The position numbers and the translations under genes were made by a program. Below, in pieces: positions 1 to 5,009 of a DNA stretch of 5,009 nucleotides. Where the stretch lies: the NCBI GenBank assembly GCA_029335935.2, contig JARJMV020000322.1, positions 1-5,009 of the forward strand. Direction: 5' to 3'. The first letter of the stretch is position 1. Each line of letters opens with the position of its first letter. Under the pieces are notes generated by a model. That model saw only the letters and a program-made list of their open reading frames with translations. It ran no database searches and was not told where the DNA came from. Origin of the DNA: a bacterium. GTDB lineage: Bacteria > Armatimonadota > Fimbriimonadia > Fimbriimonadales > GBS-DC.

Positions 1-68
1 CGTATCAGCAGCGTCGCGCCCAGCACCGACGCCGCTATCAATCCCAGAGAGGCTATTCCCCTTTGCAT
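1..68 (-). CDS. N-terminus of an exported or membrane-anchored protein, cut by the window edge
   Basis: Only the first 22 codons are inside the window. They read MQRGIASLGLIAASVLGATL followed by LI: a short N-terminal stretch with one Arg, then a continuous hydrophobic, Ala/Leu-rich segment. This is typical of a signal peptide or an N-terminal membrane anchor, so the product probably acts in the membrane or beyond it. The ATG start is well supported. A consensus GGAGG lies six bases upstream (75-79), and a perfect TATAAT lies 17 bases before the ATG (86-91). The gene runs the same way as the 260-residue gene before it but appears to have its own promoter. Too little protein is visible to assign a family. 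A short ORF by chance cannot be excluded, but promoter, ribosome site and hydrophobic start agree. Confidence 0.68.
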   Translation of the reverse strand, partial: MQRGIASLGLIAASVLGATLLI

Positions 69-74
69 CGCTTG

Positions 75-80
75 CCTCCA
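75..80 (-). promoter_or_regulatory. Strong ribosome binding site of the partial edge gene
   Basis: TGGAGG on the minus strand contains the GGAGG core with a six-base spacer to the ATG at 68-66. It is the best Shine-Dalgarno sequence in the window and fixes the start of a gene of which only 68 bases are visible. Confidence 0.7.
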
Positions 81-85
81 GAGCC

Positions 86-91
86 ATTATA
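86..91 (-). promoter_or_regulatory. Consensus -10 promoter element before the partial edge gene
   Basis: A perfect TATAAT on the minus strand, in a locally AT-rich patch (86-100) of otherwise GC-rich DNA. Transcription would be expected to start six to seven bases downstream, near position 79-80, giving a leader of only about 11 bases that is essentially the Shine-Dalgarno sequence. No convincing TTGACA-like -35 is seen: the hexamer at a 17-base spacing reads CCTAAG. The call rests on the -10 and its position. Confidence 0.5.
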
Positions 92-145
92 CTCTAAAAA
101 CTTGGCGTCTTAGGGCGCAGCATCGGCAGGGACGCGCCGCGTTGA

Positions 146-928
146 TTAGTCGGCAAGGTCGAAGGCGTTCAACACCACCTGCTCGCGGGTGGCTTGCATC
201 ACCAGCAGGCGCGGAGCGCGTTCGTTTTTGGGGTCGCCGTAGCGCACGCACAGCGGCGTCTCACGGCGCGGCGCGCCAATAGCCGTCAGGTTCACCCAAT
301 GCAGCAGGTAGGGACGCCCCTGACGCAGCTCCAGTTGCGCCACGCGGTCTTGCGCTATGCCATAGAGTCTCGGCGACGCCTTCTCCGACGCGCGCAGTAG
401 GCTCACGAAGCGATACCCGTTCTTGTAGAACGCGCCCCACTGCACCGCCGAGCGCGGAATCTGCATCACCAGGCTCTGAATCTCGCCCGACAGCAGGTCT
501 TCAGGCGCGAGGTAGAACTGGTCGTCCAGCAGCGGTTTCTCCAGAACATAGTAGTAGGGGGCTTGCTCTTGGTGGTCGTAGCAGATTACTCGCGCGACGC
601 CCTCCTTGTCGACGAGTCTGCCGATGGGCACTGTGCGCGTGGGGGCTTCCGAGACAAGCTCCTTCTCGCTCCAGAGCCAGCCTGCGCCGTCGGTGTAGAT
701 GAGGGTTTTGCCCTCGTGCGCGGGGTGCAGCGCGTACAGGTCGCGTTGCATTCGGTGGGGTTGCGTGCGCGTCTCGCGCCACTGCCCGCCTTCCCAGACG
801 CGGAAGGAGATGCGCCGCTCGTCGATCGTGAGCAACTGCGCTGGTTGGCGCGGCAACGCCAACACATCGAAGCTCAAAGTGTCCTTCGGCAGGTTCTCCT
901 GCCAGATAAGTTTCAGCATCGTGTTCAC
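146..928 (-). CDS. Uncharacterised 260-residue protein, possibly beta-propeller-like
   Basis: I do not recognise the family. The protein has no signal peptide, lipobox or membrane segment, so it is probably cytoplasmic. It is rich in aromatic residues and in short alternating hydrophobic stretches separated by polar turns, as in all-beta proteins. Loosely similar units recur: around residues 30-58 (FRVWEGGQWRET at 42-53), 72-102 (GWLWSEKELVSE at 83-94), 112-142, 165-210 and 225-258. This could be an irregular beta-propeller, but the repeats are weak and the fold is an inference. The listed start is GTG at 928-926. An in-frame ATG three codons later (919-917) is equally possible, and neither has a Shine-Dalgarno sequence. 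The gene begins 47 bases after the pstA stop, in the place where pstB usually lies. It has no Walker A or ABC signature motif, so it is not a PstB. It may be cotranscribed with pst or start from its own weak promoter. Confidence 0.75.
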   Translation of the reverse strand: MNTMLKLIWQENLPKDTLSFDVLALPRQPAQLLTIDERRISFRVWEGGQWRETRTQPHRMQRDLYALHPAHEGKTLIYTDGAGWLWSEKELVSEAPTRTVPIGRLVDKEGVARVICYDHQEQAPYYYVLEKPLLDDQFYLAPEDLLSGEIQSLVMQIPRSAVQWGAFYKNGYRFVSLLRASEKASPRLYGIAQDRVAQLELRQGRPYLLHWVNLTAIGAPRRETPLCVRYGDPKNERAPRLLVMQATREQVVLNAFDLAD

Positions 929-931
929 AGT

Positions 932-937
932 ATGATA
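932..937 (-). promoter_or_regulatory. Possible -10 element before the uncharacterised gene
   Basis: TATCAT on the minus strand matches TATAAT at five of six positions and sits in the 47-base gap after pstA. Transcription from it would start near 925, after the annotated GTG at 928 and six bases before the in-frame ATG at 919. If the promoter is real it therefore favours the ATG and a nearly leaderless mRNA. No -35 element is recognisable, so this may be chance. Confidence 0.2.
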
Positions 938-975
938 TGGAGACGCGCCGCTGCGATGCTCGTTGCGCCGCGCGT

Positions 976-1854
976 TCAGATAGGCAACCGTTTTTGGAAG
1001 TGGTTGCGCATGTAGATAGCCACTGCGTTCAGGGTCAGTAGCAGTGCCAGCAGCACGATGATGCCCCCTGCGGCGTTCTCTTGGAAGGCGTGTTGCGGGC
1101 GCGTCGTCCAGTTATAAACCTGTACGGGCAGCACTGTGAATTTGGAGAACACGCTTTCGGGCAGCGTGCCGATGTAGACCACCGCGCCGACCACCAGCAG
1201 TGGGGCAGTCTCGCCCACCACGCGCGAGAGCGAGAGGATTACCCCTGTCAAGACGGAGGGGACCGCGACGGGCAGCACTGTGTGGCGCACGGTCTGCCAC
1301 TGGGTTGCGCCCAGCGCGAGCGAGCCGTCGCGCAGGCTTTTCGGCACGACGCGCAAGCCCTCGCGCGCGGCGGTGATAATCACGGGCAACGCCAGCAAAG
1401 CCATCGTACATGCGCCCGCCAGCAGGCTTCGATCCATCGCCAGCGTGCGCACGAACACCTGCAGCCCCAGCAGCCCGTAGATGACCGACGGCACACCCGC
1501 GAGGTTCGTGATGTTAATCTCTATCAAACGAGTGAACCAGTTGTGTTTTGCGAACTCTTCCAGGTAGATTGCCGCGCCGACGCCAATCGGGATGGCAATC
1601 GCTGCGGTGAGTAGCAACAGGTACGCGCTGCCGACCAGCGCGGGCAAGATGCCTGCCTGCTCCGCGCGGCGCGATGGGAAGCTGGTGAAAAACTGCGGGT
1701 TCAGACGCGCGTAGCCCTCCAGCAAAATCTTGGTGAGCAGCACGACCAGCGTGGTTATCGCCAGCAGCACGACCAGTGCGCTCACTATCTGGAACAGATG
1801 TTCACGGCGTCGCTCGCGGGCGCGCCATTCCGAACGGCTCACGACTGGTATCAT
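976..1854 (-). CDS. pstA: Phosphate ABC transporter permease PstA
   Basis: This is one of the two channel-forming subunits of the high-affinity phosphate importer PstSCAB, in the cytoplasmic membrane. Its 292 residues are close to the usual PstA length. Six membrane segments can be read at about residues 21-45, 71-98, 115-137, 143-163, 196-226 and 261-283, after a basic cytoplasmic N-terminus (RARERRRE at 11-18). The EAA loop that docks on the ATPase lies at about 164-195, with E165, G182 and the closing L194-P195. Family-typical stretches are GVPSVIYGLLG (120-130) and RVVGETAPLL (211-220). The latter, together with its position after pstC, distinguishes PstA from PstC. The ATG overlaps the pstC stop in an ATGA, and AAAGGAG lies seven bases upstream, so the start is secure and translational coupling is likely. 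No pstB follows; the next gene is unrelated. Confidence 0.96.
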   Translation of the reverse strand: MIPVVSRSEWRARERRREHLFQIVSALVVLLAITTLVVLLTKILLEGYARLNPQFFTSFPSRRAEQAGILPALVGSAYLLLLTAAIAIPIGVGAAIYLEEFAKHNWFTRLIEINITNLAGVPSVIYGLLGLQVFVRTLAMDRSLLAGACTMALLALPVIITAAREGLRVVPKSLRDGSLALGATQWQTVRHTVLPVAVPSVLTGVILSLSRVVGETAPLLVVGAVVYIGTLPESVFSKFTVLPVQVYNWTTRPQHAFQENAAGGIIVLLALLLTLNAVAIYMRNHFQKRLPI

Positions 1855-2813
1855 AGACGCGCTCCTTTGTAGCGTTGGCGTATACGCTCGCTAATCAGAT
1901 TCAGCGCCAGCGTCATGAGGAACAGGAGCAGTCCGACGGCGAAGATGGTGCGGTACTCCACCGAGCCGTGCGGTGTGTCGCCCATCGTGATGCGCACGAT
2001 GTAGGCGGTCATCGTCTCCACTGCGCGCAGCGGGTTGAAGGTGAAGTTCGGCTGCTGTCCAGCGGCGATGGCAACAATCATCGTCTCGCCTATCGCGCGG
2101 GAGACGCCCAGCAGGAACGATGCCGACACGCCCGACATTGCCGCAGGCACCACCACACCCCACACCGTCTGGAACCGAGTTGCGCCCAGCGCCAGCGAGG
2201 CGTAGCGCAAGCTGTTCGGCACAGCGTACAGTGCGTCCTCGCTCAGCGAGGCAATCGTGGGCAAAATCATGATACCCATCACCAGCCCTGCCGACAGCGC
2301 GTTGAAGCCCTCCAGCCCCGGAAGCAATCGCTGCAGCAACGGCGTCAGGAAGGTCAGCGCGAAATAGCCGTACACTACCGTGGGGATGCCCGCCAACACC
2401 TCTAAGGTCGGCTTCACGGCCCGACGCACGCGCGGCGAGGCGTACTCGCTCAGATAGACAGCAGTAATCAGCCCCACCGGACCTGCCAACAGTAGCGCAA
2501 TCAGCGAGGTCAACAGCGTGCCCAACACCAGTGGCAGCACCCCAAAGGACGGATTCGCGAAGGTCGGCGTCCACACCGTGCCCGTCAAGAACTGCCCAGG
2601 CGAGACATGCTCGAAAAAGCCGAGACTCTCGCTAATCAGGATGAACACTATCGCGAAGGTGGTCAGCACCCCCAGCGAGGCGCACAGGAACAGGAAGGAG
2701 CGCACGATTTTCTCTTCCAAGCGCACACGCCGACGGTTGCGCGCGGTTGAGCCGACCTGCACGACCGCGCGCGGATATGTCACCGAGACCTCTGAAGGGG
2801 TGTTATTGGGCAC
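1851..2813 (-). CDS. pstC: Phosphate ABC transporter permease PstC
   Basis: This is the partner of PstA in the membrane channel of the PstSCAB phosphate importer. It has 320 residues, within the usual range. A polar, Arg-rich cytoplasmic N-terminus (about 1-36) precedes membrane segments at about 37-61, 92-122, 135-160, 173-193, 224-251 and 288-309. The EAA loop at about 190-223 carries E192, the ALGAT run (208-212) and P223. Diagnostic family stretches are AGIPTVVYGY (141-150) and SRAIGETMIVAIAAG (238-252), the latter typical of PstC rather than PstA. The start is GTG at 2813, which overlaps the pstS end by 11 bases. An in-frame GTG at codon 11 (2783) with a GAGGT four bases upstream would give 310 residues and no overlap. 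Both starts leave the transporter domain intact. The gene ends in a 4-base overlap with pstA. Confidence 0.96.
   Translation of the reverse strand: MPNNTPSEVSVTYPRAVVQVGSTARNRRRVRLEEKIVRSFLFLCASLGVLTTFAIVFILISESLGFFEHVSPGQFLTGTVWTPTFANPSFGVLPLVLGTLLTSLIALLLAGPVGLITAVYLSEYASPRVRRAVKPTLEVLAGIPTVVYGYFALTFLTPLLQRLLPGLEGFNALSAGLVMGIMILPTIASLSEDALYAVPNSLRYASLALGATRFQTVWGVVVPAAMSGVSASFLLGVSRAIGETMIVAIAAGQQPNFTFNPLRAVETMTAYIVRITMGDTPHGSVEYRTIFAVGLLLFLMTLALNLISERIRQRYKGARL
1862..1868 (-). promoter_or_regulatory. Ribosome binding site of pstA inside the end of pstC
   Basis: AAAGGAG on the minus strand lies seven bases before the pstA ATG and within the last codons of pstC. Together with the ATGA overlap it fixes the pstA start and supports coupled translation, which would help keep the two permease subunits in equal amounts. 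Confidence 0.65.
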
Positions 2814-3846
2814 TCTTCTCCGATGCCTCCTCGACCTTATAAAGGTCTTCCAGCTTCACGCCGACCTGCGAGCCGTGGGCGCCGAACACCGAGCCAGGGA
2901 TGCGCTTCTCCACACGCTGCTTCACCAAGTCGTACACCTGGCGCGGCAACCCAATGTAGCCGACTTCATCCGACAGTTTGCCAGCCTCTGTCAGGGCGAA
3001 CTGCACAAAAGCCGCCACTTCCGATCGCTCCAACGCGCGCAGGTTCACATACAGAAACAGCGGTCGCGCCAACGGCTGGTAAGTGCCGTCCAGCACACTT
3101 TCGCGGGAGGCTTTCACAGGACCGTTGCCGTTATCGACGCCCACCAGTTTCAACTTGTCTTGGTTGTTCTCGTAATAGGCGAGTCCGAAGTAGCCGAGCG
3201 CGCCGCGCGTGCGCGCCACGCCCTGCACCAAGATATCGTCATCCTCGCTGCCCGTGTAGTCGCCGCGACTGGCTTTCTCTTTGCCGACAATCGCCGCGGT
3301 GAAGTAGTCAAAAGTGCCCGAGTCGGTGCCTGCGCCGAACAGCACCAGCGGCTCGTTCGGGAAGCCTGCACGCACTTGCGACCAGTTCTTGATTTTGCCC
3401 TGCGCGGCAGGCTCCCAGATTTTCTTGAGTTCGGCGACAGTGAGCGAGTCGCACCAGTTATTTTGCGGGTTCACCACCACCGCCATCGCGTCGTAGGCGA
3501 TAGGAATCTCGATATACTGAATCCCATTCTTTTGGCAGAGGGCGTCCTCGTCCTCGCGAATAGGTCGGGAGGCGCCTGTGATGTCGATTTCGCCGTTGGC
3601 GAACTTCTTGAAGCCGCCCCCTGTGCCCGACTTGCCCACGGTCACTTGTACTTGTGGATATTTCTTCTGAAACTCTTCCGCCAACGCTTCCGAGATGGGC
3701 AGCACTGTACTGGAGCCGTCGATAGTAATCTTGCCTGAGAGCGCAGCTGTTGCGTTGTCGGCTTGCGCACCTTCTTGCTTGCCACATGCCGTCAAGAGGG
3801 CAGCTGCTGCGCAGCTCACTATTAGCCAACCGAAGCGGGGTTTCAT
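2803..3846 (-). CDS. pstS: Phosphate-binding lipoprotein PstS (SphX-like)
   Basis: This is the extracytoplasmic receptor that binds inorganic phosphate and delivers it to PstC and PstA. The 347-residue protein starts with a lipoprotein signal: MKPRF, a hydrophobic core at about 7-20 and the lipobox LTAC with the lipidated C21. A short flexible linker (22-37) precedes the binding domain. Family motifs that form the phosphate site are visible in order: DGSSTV (43-48), GKSGTGGGF (71-79), DITGASRPI (88-96) and GTDSGTFDYF (173-182). C104 and C132 are the only other cysteines and could form a disulfide; this is inferred. The overall style resembles the PstS/SphX branch known from cyanobacteria. No Shine-Dalgarno precedes the ATG (upstream bases AAAAAGCT), but the signal peptide fixes the start. 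A Pho-box-like repeat upstream suggests induction by phosphate starvation. It is followed directly by pstC. Confidence 0.96.
   Translation of the reverse strand: MKPRFGWLIVSCAAAALLTACGKQEGAQADNATAALSGKITIDGSSTVLPISEALAEEFQKKYPQVQVTVGKSGTGGGFKKFANGEIDITGASRPIREDEDALCQKNGIQYIEIPIAYDAMAVVVNPQNNWCDSLTVAELKKIWEPAAQGKIKNWSQVRAGFPNEPLVLFGAGTDSGTFDYFTAAIVGKEKASRGDYTGSEDDDILVQGVARTRGALGYFGLAYYENNQDKLKLVGVDNGNGPVKASRESVLDGTYQPLARPLFLYVNLRALERSEVAAFVQFALTEAGKLSDEVGYIGLPRQVYDLVKQRVEKRIPGSVFGAHGSQVGVKLEDLYKVEEASEKSAQ
2818..2821 (-). promoter_or_regulatory. Ribosome binding site for the first of two possible pstC starts
   Basis: GGAG on the minus strand lies four bases before the GTG at 2813, inside the last codons of pstS; a fuller GGAGG at 2826-2830 is 12 bases away. 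The competing start, GTG at 2783, has GAGGT at 2788-2792, also four bases upstream. The sequence does not settle which start is used. A spacing of four bases is slightly short in both cases. Confidence 0.35.
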
Positions 3847-3852
3847 AGCTTT

Positions 3853-3858
3853 TTAATG
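3853..3858 (-). promoter_or_regulatory. Possible -10 element of the pstS promoter
   Basis: CATTAA on the minus strand is a weak match to TATAAT (three of six). It lies 12 bases after the Pho-box-like repeat and six bases before the pstS ATG. An activator-dependent promoter of this type often has a poor -10, and the spacing would place transcription initiation at or next to the ATG. That would fit the absence of a Shine-Dalgarno sequence, but the match itself is poor. Confidence 0.25.
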
Positions 3859-3870
3859 ATGCGCCGCCCA

Positions 3871-3889
3871 ATATTAAGGAAAGGTTAAG
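3871..3889 (-). promoter_or_regulatory. Pho-box-like tandem repeat upstream of pstS
   Basis: On the minus strand this reads CTTAACCT, TTC, CTTAATAT: two 8-base direct repeats with a 3-base spacer, an 11-base period. The binding site described for the cyanobacterial response regulator SphR (the PhoB homologue) has 8-base repeats of the form Py-TTAA-Py-Py-T/A spaced by 3 bases. The first unit matches completely and the second at seven of eight positions. The first unit covers the TAA stop of the ligase gene (3885-3887), and the site ends 24 bases before the pstS ATG. The position before a phosphate transporter makes a role in phosphate-starvation control likely. Only two units are seen, and no regulator gene is in the window. 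Confidence 0.55.
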
Positions 3890-5000
3890 AGCCGACCCCT
3901 GCTTGGGTTGCTTCAACTAACCAATCCACCACTGCGGTCAGGTCGCCGCCCGATTCGTCGTAGACGCGCAGTTGGTGTTCTGCGCTGGTGCCCTCCTTCA
4001 CGATTTTACGCGCGTGTTTCACGGCGTCCCAGCTGCCCAGTTGCTCGGCGTAGGGGCGCAGCAGGGCGAGCAGCTCCTCCACCAGCTCGTCGAAGGGCAC
4101 GCTTTTGCCCGCGCCGAAGTCGATCAGTTCGCCGCGCACGCCGTGGCGCACCGCGCGCCACTTGTTCTCACGGATCAGGTCGCGATGGTAAATCCGCCAC
4201 GACTGATTGCTCAGCCGCAAGTCCACCAGGAACGCCGTCAGTGCTTGCACGATTGCCGCAAGGCACACGGCGTCCTCGACGCGCGTACACACATCGCACA
4301 CGCGGAACTCCAGCGTCTTATATTTCGGGTGGGGGCGCACATCCCACCAGACCTTTGTGCGGTCGTCGATGGCGCCGACGCGCTCTAAGGTACTCATAAA
4401 CAGGTCGTAATCGGCGTAGGAGGCGAACGAGTCGGGGATACCCGTGCGCGGCAGGGTCTCGAACACCACGCTGCGGTAGGACATCAGCCCCGTGCGCCTG
4501 CCGTCCCAGAACGGCGAGCTGCACGAGAGCGCAAGCAGGTGCGGCAAGAAGTAGCGCGCCTGATTGAAAATATCGATGGTCAGCTCCATGTCACCGATGC
4601 CCACATGCACATGCATCCCGAAGATGAGCAGTCGTCGGGCGATGTCTTGCATGTTCTCTTCCAAGGCTTTGTAGCGCAGGCGGGGGGTAATCGTTTGCTC
4701 CATCCAGCGCGAGAACGGGTGCGTGCCCGCCGCTACAATCCGCTTGCCTTGCGACTCGGCAATCTCCACCAGCGCGCCGCGCAGACGAAGCAGCTCCTCA
4801 CGCACCTCCTCAATGTTCGCGCAGACCTGACTGCCCACCTCAATCTGCGACATCATGAACTCCTCTTTCACCTGGTCTTGCAGGCGCACGCGCCCGTCAG
4901 GGAGAATCTGCGCCACATACGAATCGAGCGCGCGGGTCTGCGCATCGATAATCTGATACTCTTCCTCCACGCCCAGCGTCAGCGGTACGCCCTTGAACAT
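3885..5000 (-). CDS. YbdK-type carboxylate-amine ligase (glutamate-cysteine ligase 2 family)
   Basis: This is a member of the ATP-dependent GCS2 family, whose proteins join a carboxylate, classically the gamma-carboxyl of glutamate, to an amine such as cysteine. Many YbdK-type members show weak or unproven glutamate-cysteine ligase activity, so the substrate here is open. The 371 residues match the family length. Visible motifs are the N-terminal LGVEEEYQ (9-16) with its acidic triad E12-E14, SQIEVGSQ (51-58), AAGTHPFSRW (90-99), GMHVHVGI (128-135), SSPFWDGRRTGLMSYR (161-176), and WWDVRPHP then LEFRVCD (218-236). The Glu and His residues in these are the likely metal and ATP ligands. It has no signal peptide, so it is cytoplasmic. 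The ATG has a GGTGA four bases upstream, and only nine upstream bases are visible. The gene ends 38 bases before pstS, whose putative Pho box overlaps its stop; no functional link to phosphate uptake is shown. Confidence 0.92.
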   Translation of the reverse strand: MFKGVPLTLGVEEEYQIIDAQTRALDSYVAQILPDGRVRLQDQVKEEFMMSQIEVGSQVCANIEEVREELLRLRGALVEIAESQGKRIVAAGTHPFSRWMEQTITPRLRYKALEENMQDIARRLLIFGMHVHVGIGDMELTIDIFNQARYFLPHLLALSCSSPFWDGRRTGLMSYRSVVFETLPRTGIPDSFASYADYDLFMSTLERVGAIDDRTKVWWDVRPHPKYKTLEFRVCDVCTRVEDAVCLAAIVQALTAFLVDLRLSNQSWRIYHRDLIRENKWRAVRHGVRGELIDFGAGKSVPFDELVEELLALLRPYAEQLGSWDAVKHARKIVKEGTSAEHQLRVYDESGGDLTAVVDWLVEATQAGVGS

Positions 5001-5009
5001 AGTCTCACC

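Noticed and set aside
96..135. Possible terminator after the 260-residue gene: GCGTC/GACGC arms (131-135 and 105-109) followed by a run of five T on the minus strand (100-96)
   Set aside because: The stem is only five base pairs with a 21-base loop, the T run starts four bases after it, and a competing GGCGC/GCGCC pairing exists. The T run is also part of the AT-rich promoter region of the next gene.
940..975. Inverted repeat ACGCGC/GCGCGT between pstA and the next gene
   Set aside because: The arms are six bases with a loop of about 21 bases and there is no T run. Such GC-rich words are frequent in this window, so it is not a credible terminator.
1081..2405. Plus-strand open frames of 176-177 codons opposite pstA and pstC
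   Set aside because: Their translations are dominated by Arg, His and Gln, and they are fully antisense to permease genes with clear family motifs. They are shadows.
2518..3738. A 406-codon open frame on the plus strand opposite pstC and pstS
   Set aside because: It lies antisense to two confidently identified genes and crosses their junction. Its translation is rich in Arg, His and Ala with no recognisable domain, as expected from the complement of GC-rich coding sequence.
3458..3916. A 152-codon minus-strand frame spanning the start of pstS and the end of the ligase gene
   Set aside because: It overlaps pstS in another frame, has no domain, and pstS has a lipoprotein signal and full family motifs in its own frame.

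Overview
This is a compact, GC-rich bacterial chromosome segment in which every supported gene lies on the minus strand. Reading in the direction of transcription (5009 to 1), it holds a YbdK-type carboxylate-amine ligase, then the phosphate-import genes pstS, pstC and pstA, then an unrecognised 260-residue protein, and finally the first 22 codons of a gene that leaves the window with a membrane segment or signal peptide. There is no gap longer than 300 bases. No RNA gene, mobile element or CRISPR array was seen.

The central unit is an ABC-type phosphate importer. PstS is a lipoprotein that captures phosphate outside the membrane, and PstC plus PstA form the six-plus-six-helix channel. The genes are tightly coupled: pstS and pstC overlap by 11 bases (if the GTG start of pstC is right), and pstC and pstA overlap by 4 bases (ATGA). 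The ATPase gene pstB and the regulator gene phoU, which usually follow pstA, are not in the window, so the energy-supplying subunit must be encoded elsewhere or beyond the next gene.

The clearest regulatory signal is a 19-base tandem repeat just before pstS, CTTAACCT-TTC-CTTAATAT on the minus strand. It resembles the Pho box described for cyanobacterial SphR (8-base repeats with 3-base spacers), and it starts within the stop codon of the ligase gene. This suggests that pstSCA has its own phosphate-starvation promoter at the ligase/pstS junction. pstS has no Shine-Dalgarno sequence, and a weak -10-like element ends six bases before its ATG, so a leaderless mRNA is possible.

The taxonomic source cannot be fixed from the sequence. 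The SphX-like style of PstS, the cyanobacterial-type Pho box and the YbdK-type ligase point away from Proteobacteria, towards Armatimonadota, Chloroflexota or cyanobacteria-related lineages; this is an inference of low certainty. I found no clear new defence or mobile system. The items most worth a second look are the Pho-box-like repeat, the missing pstB, and the uncharacterised protein that follows pstA.
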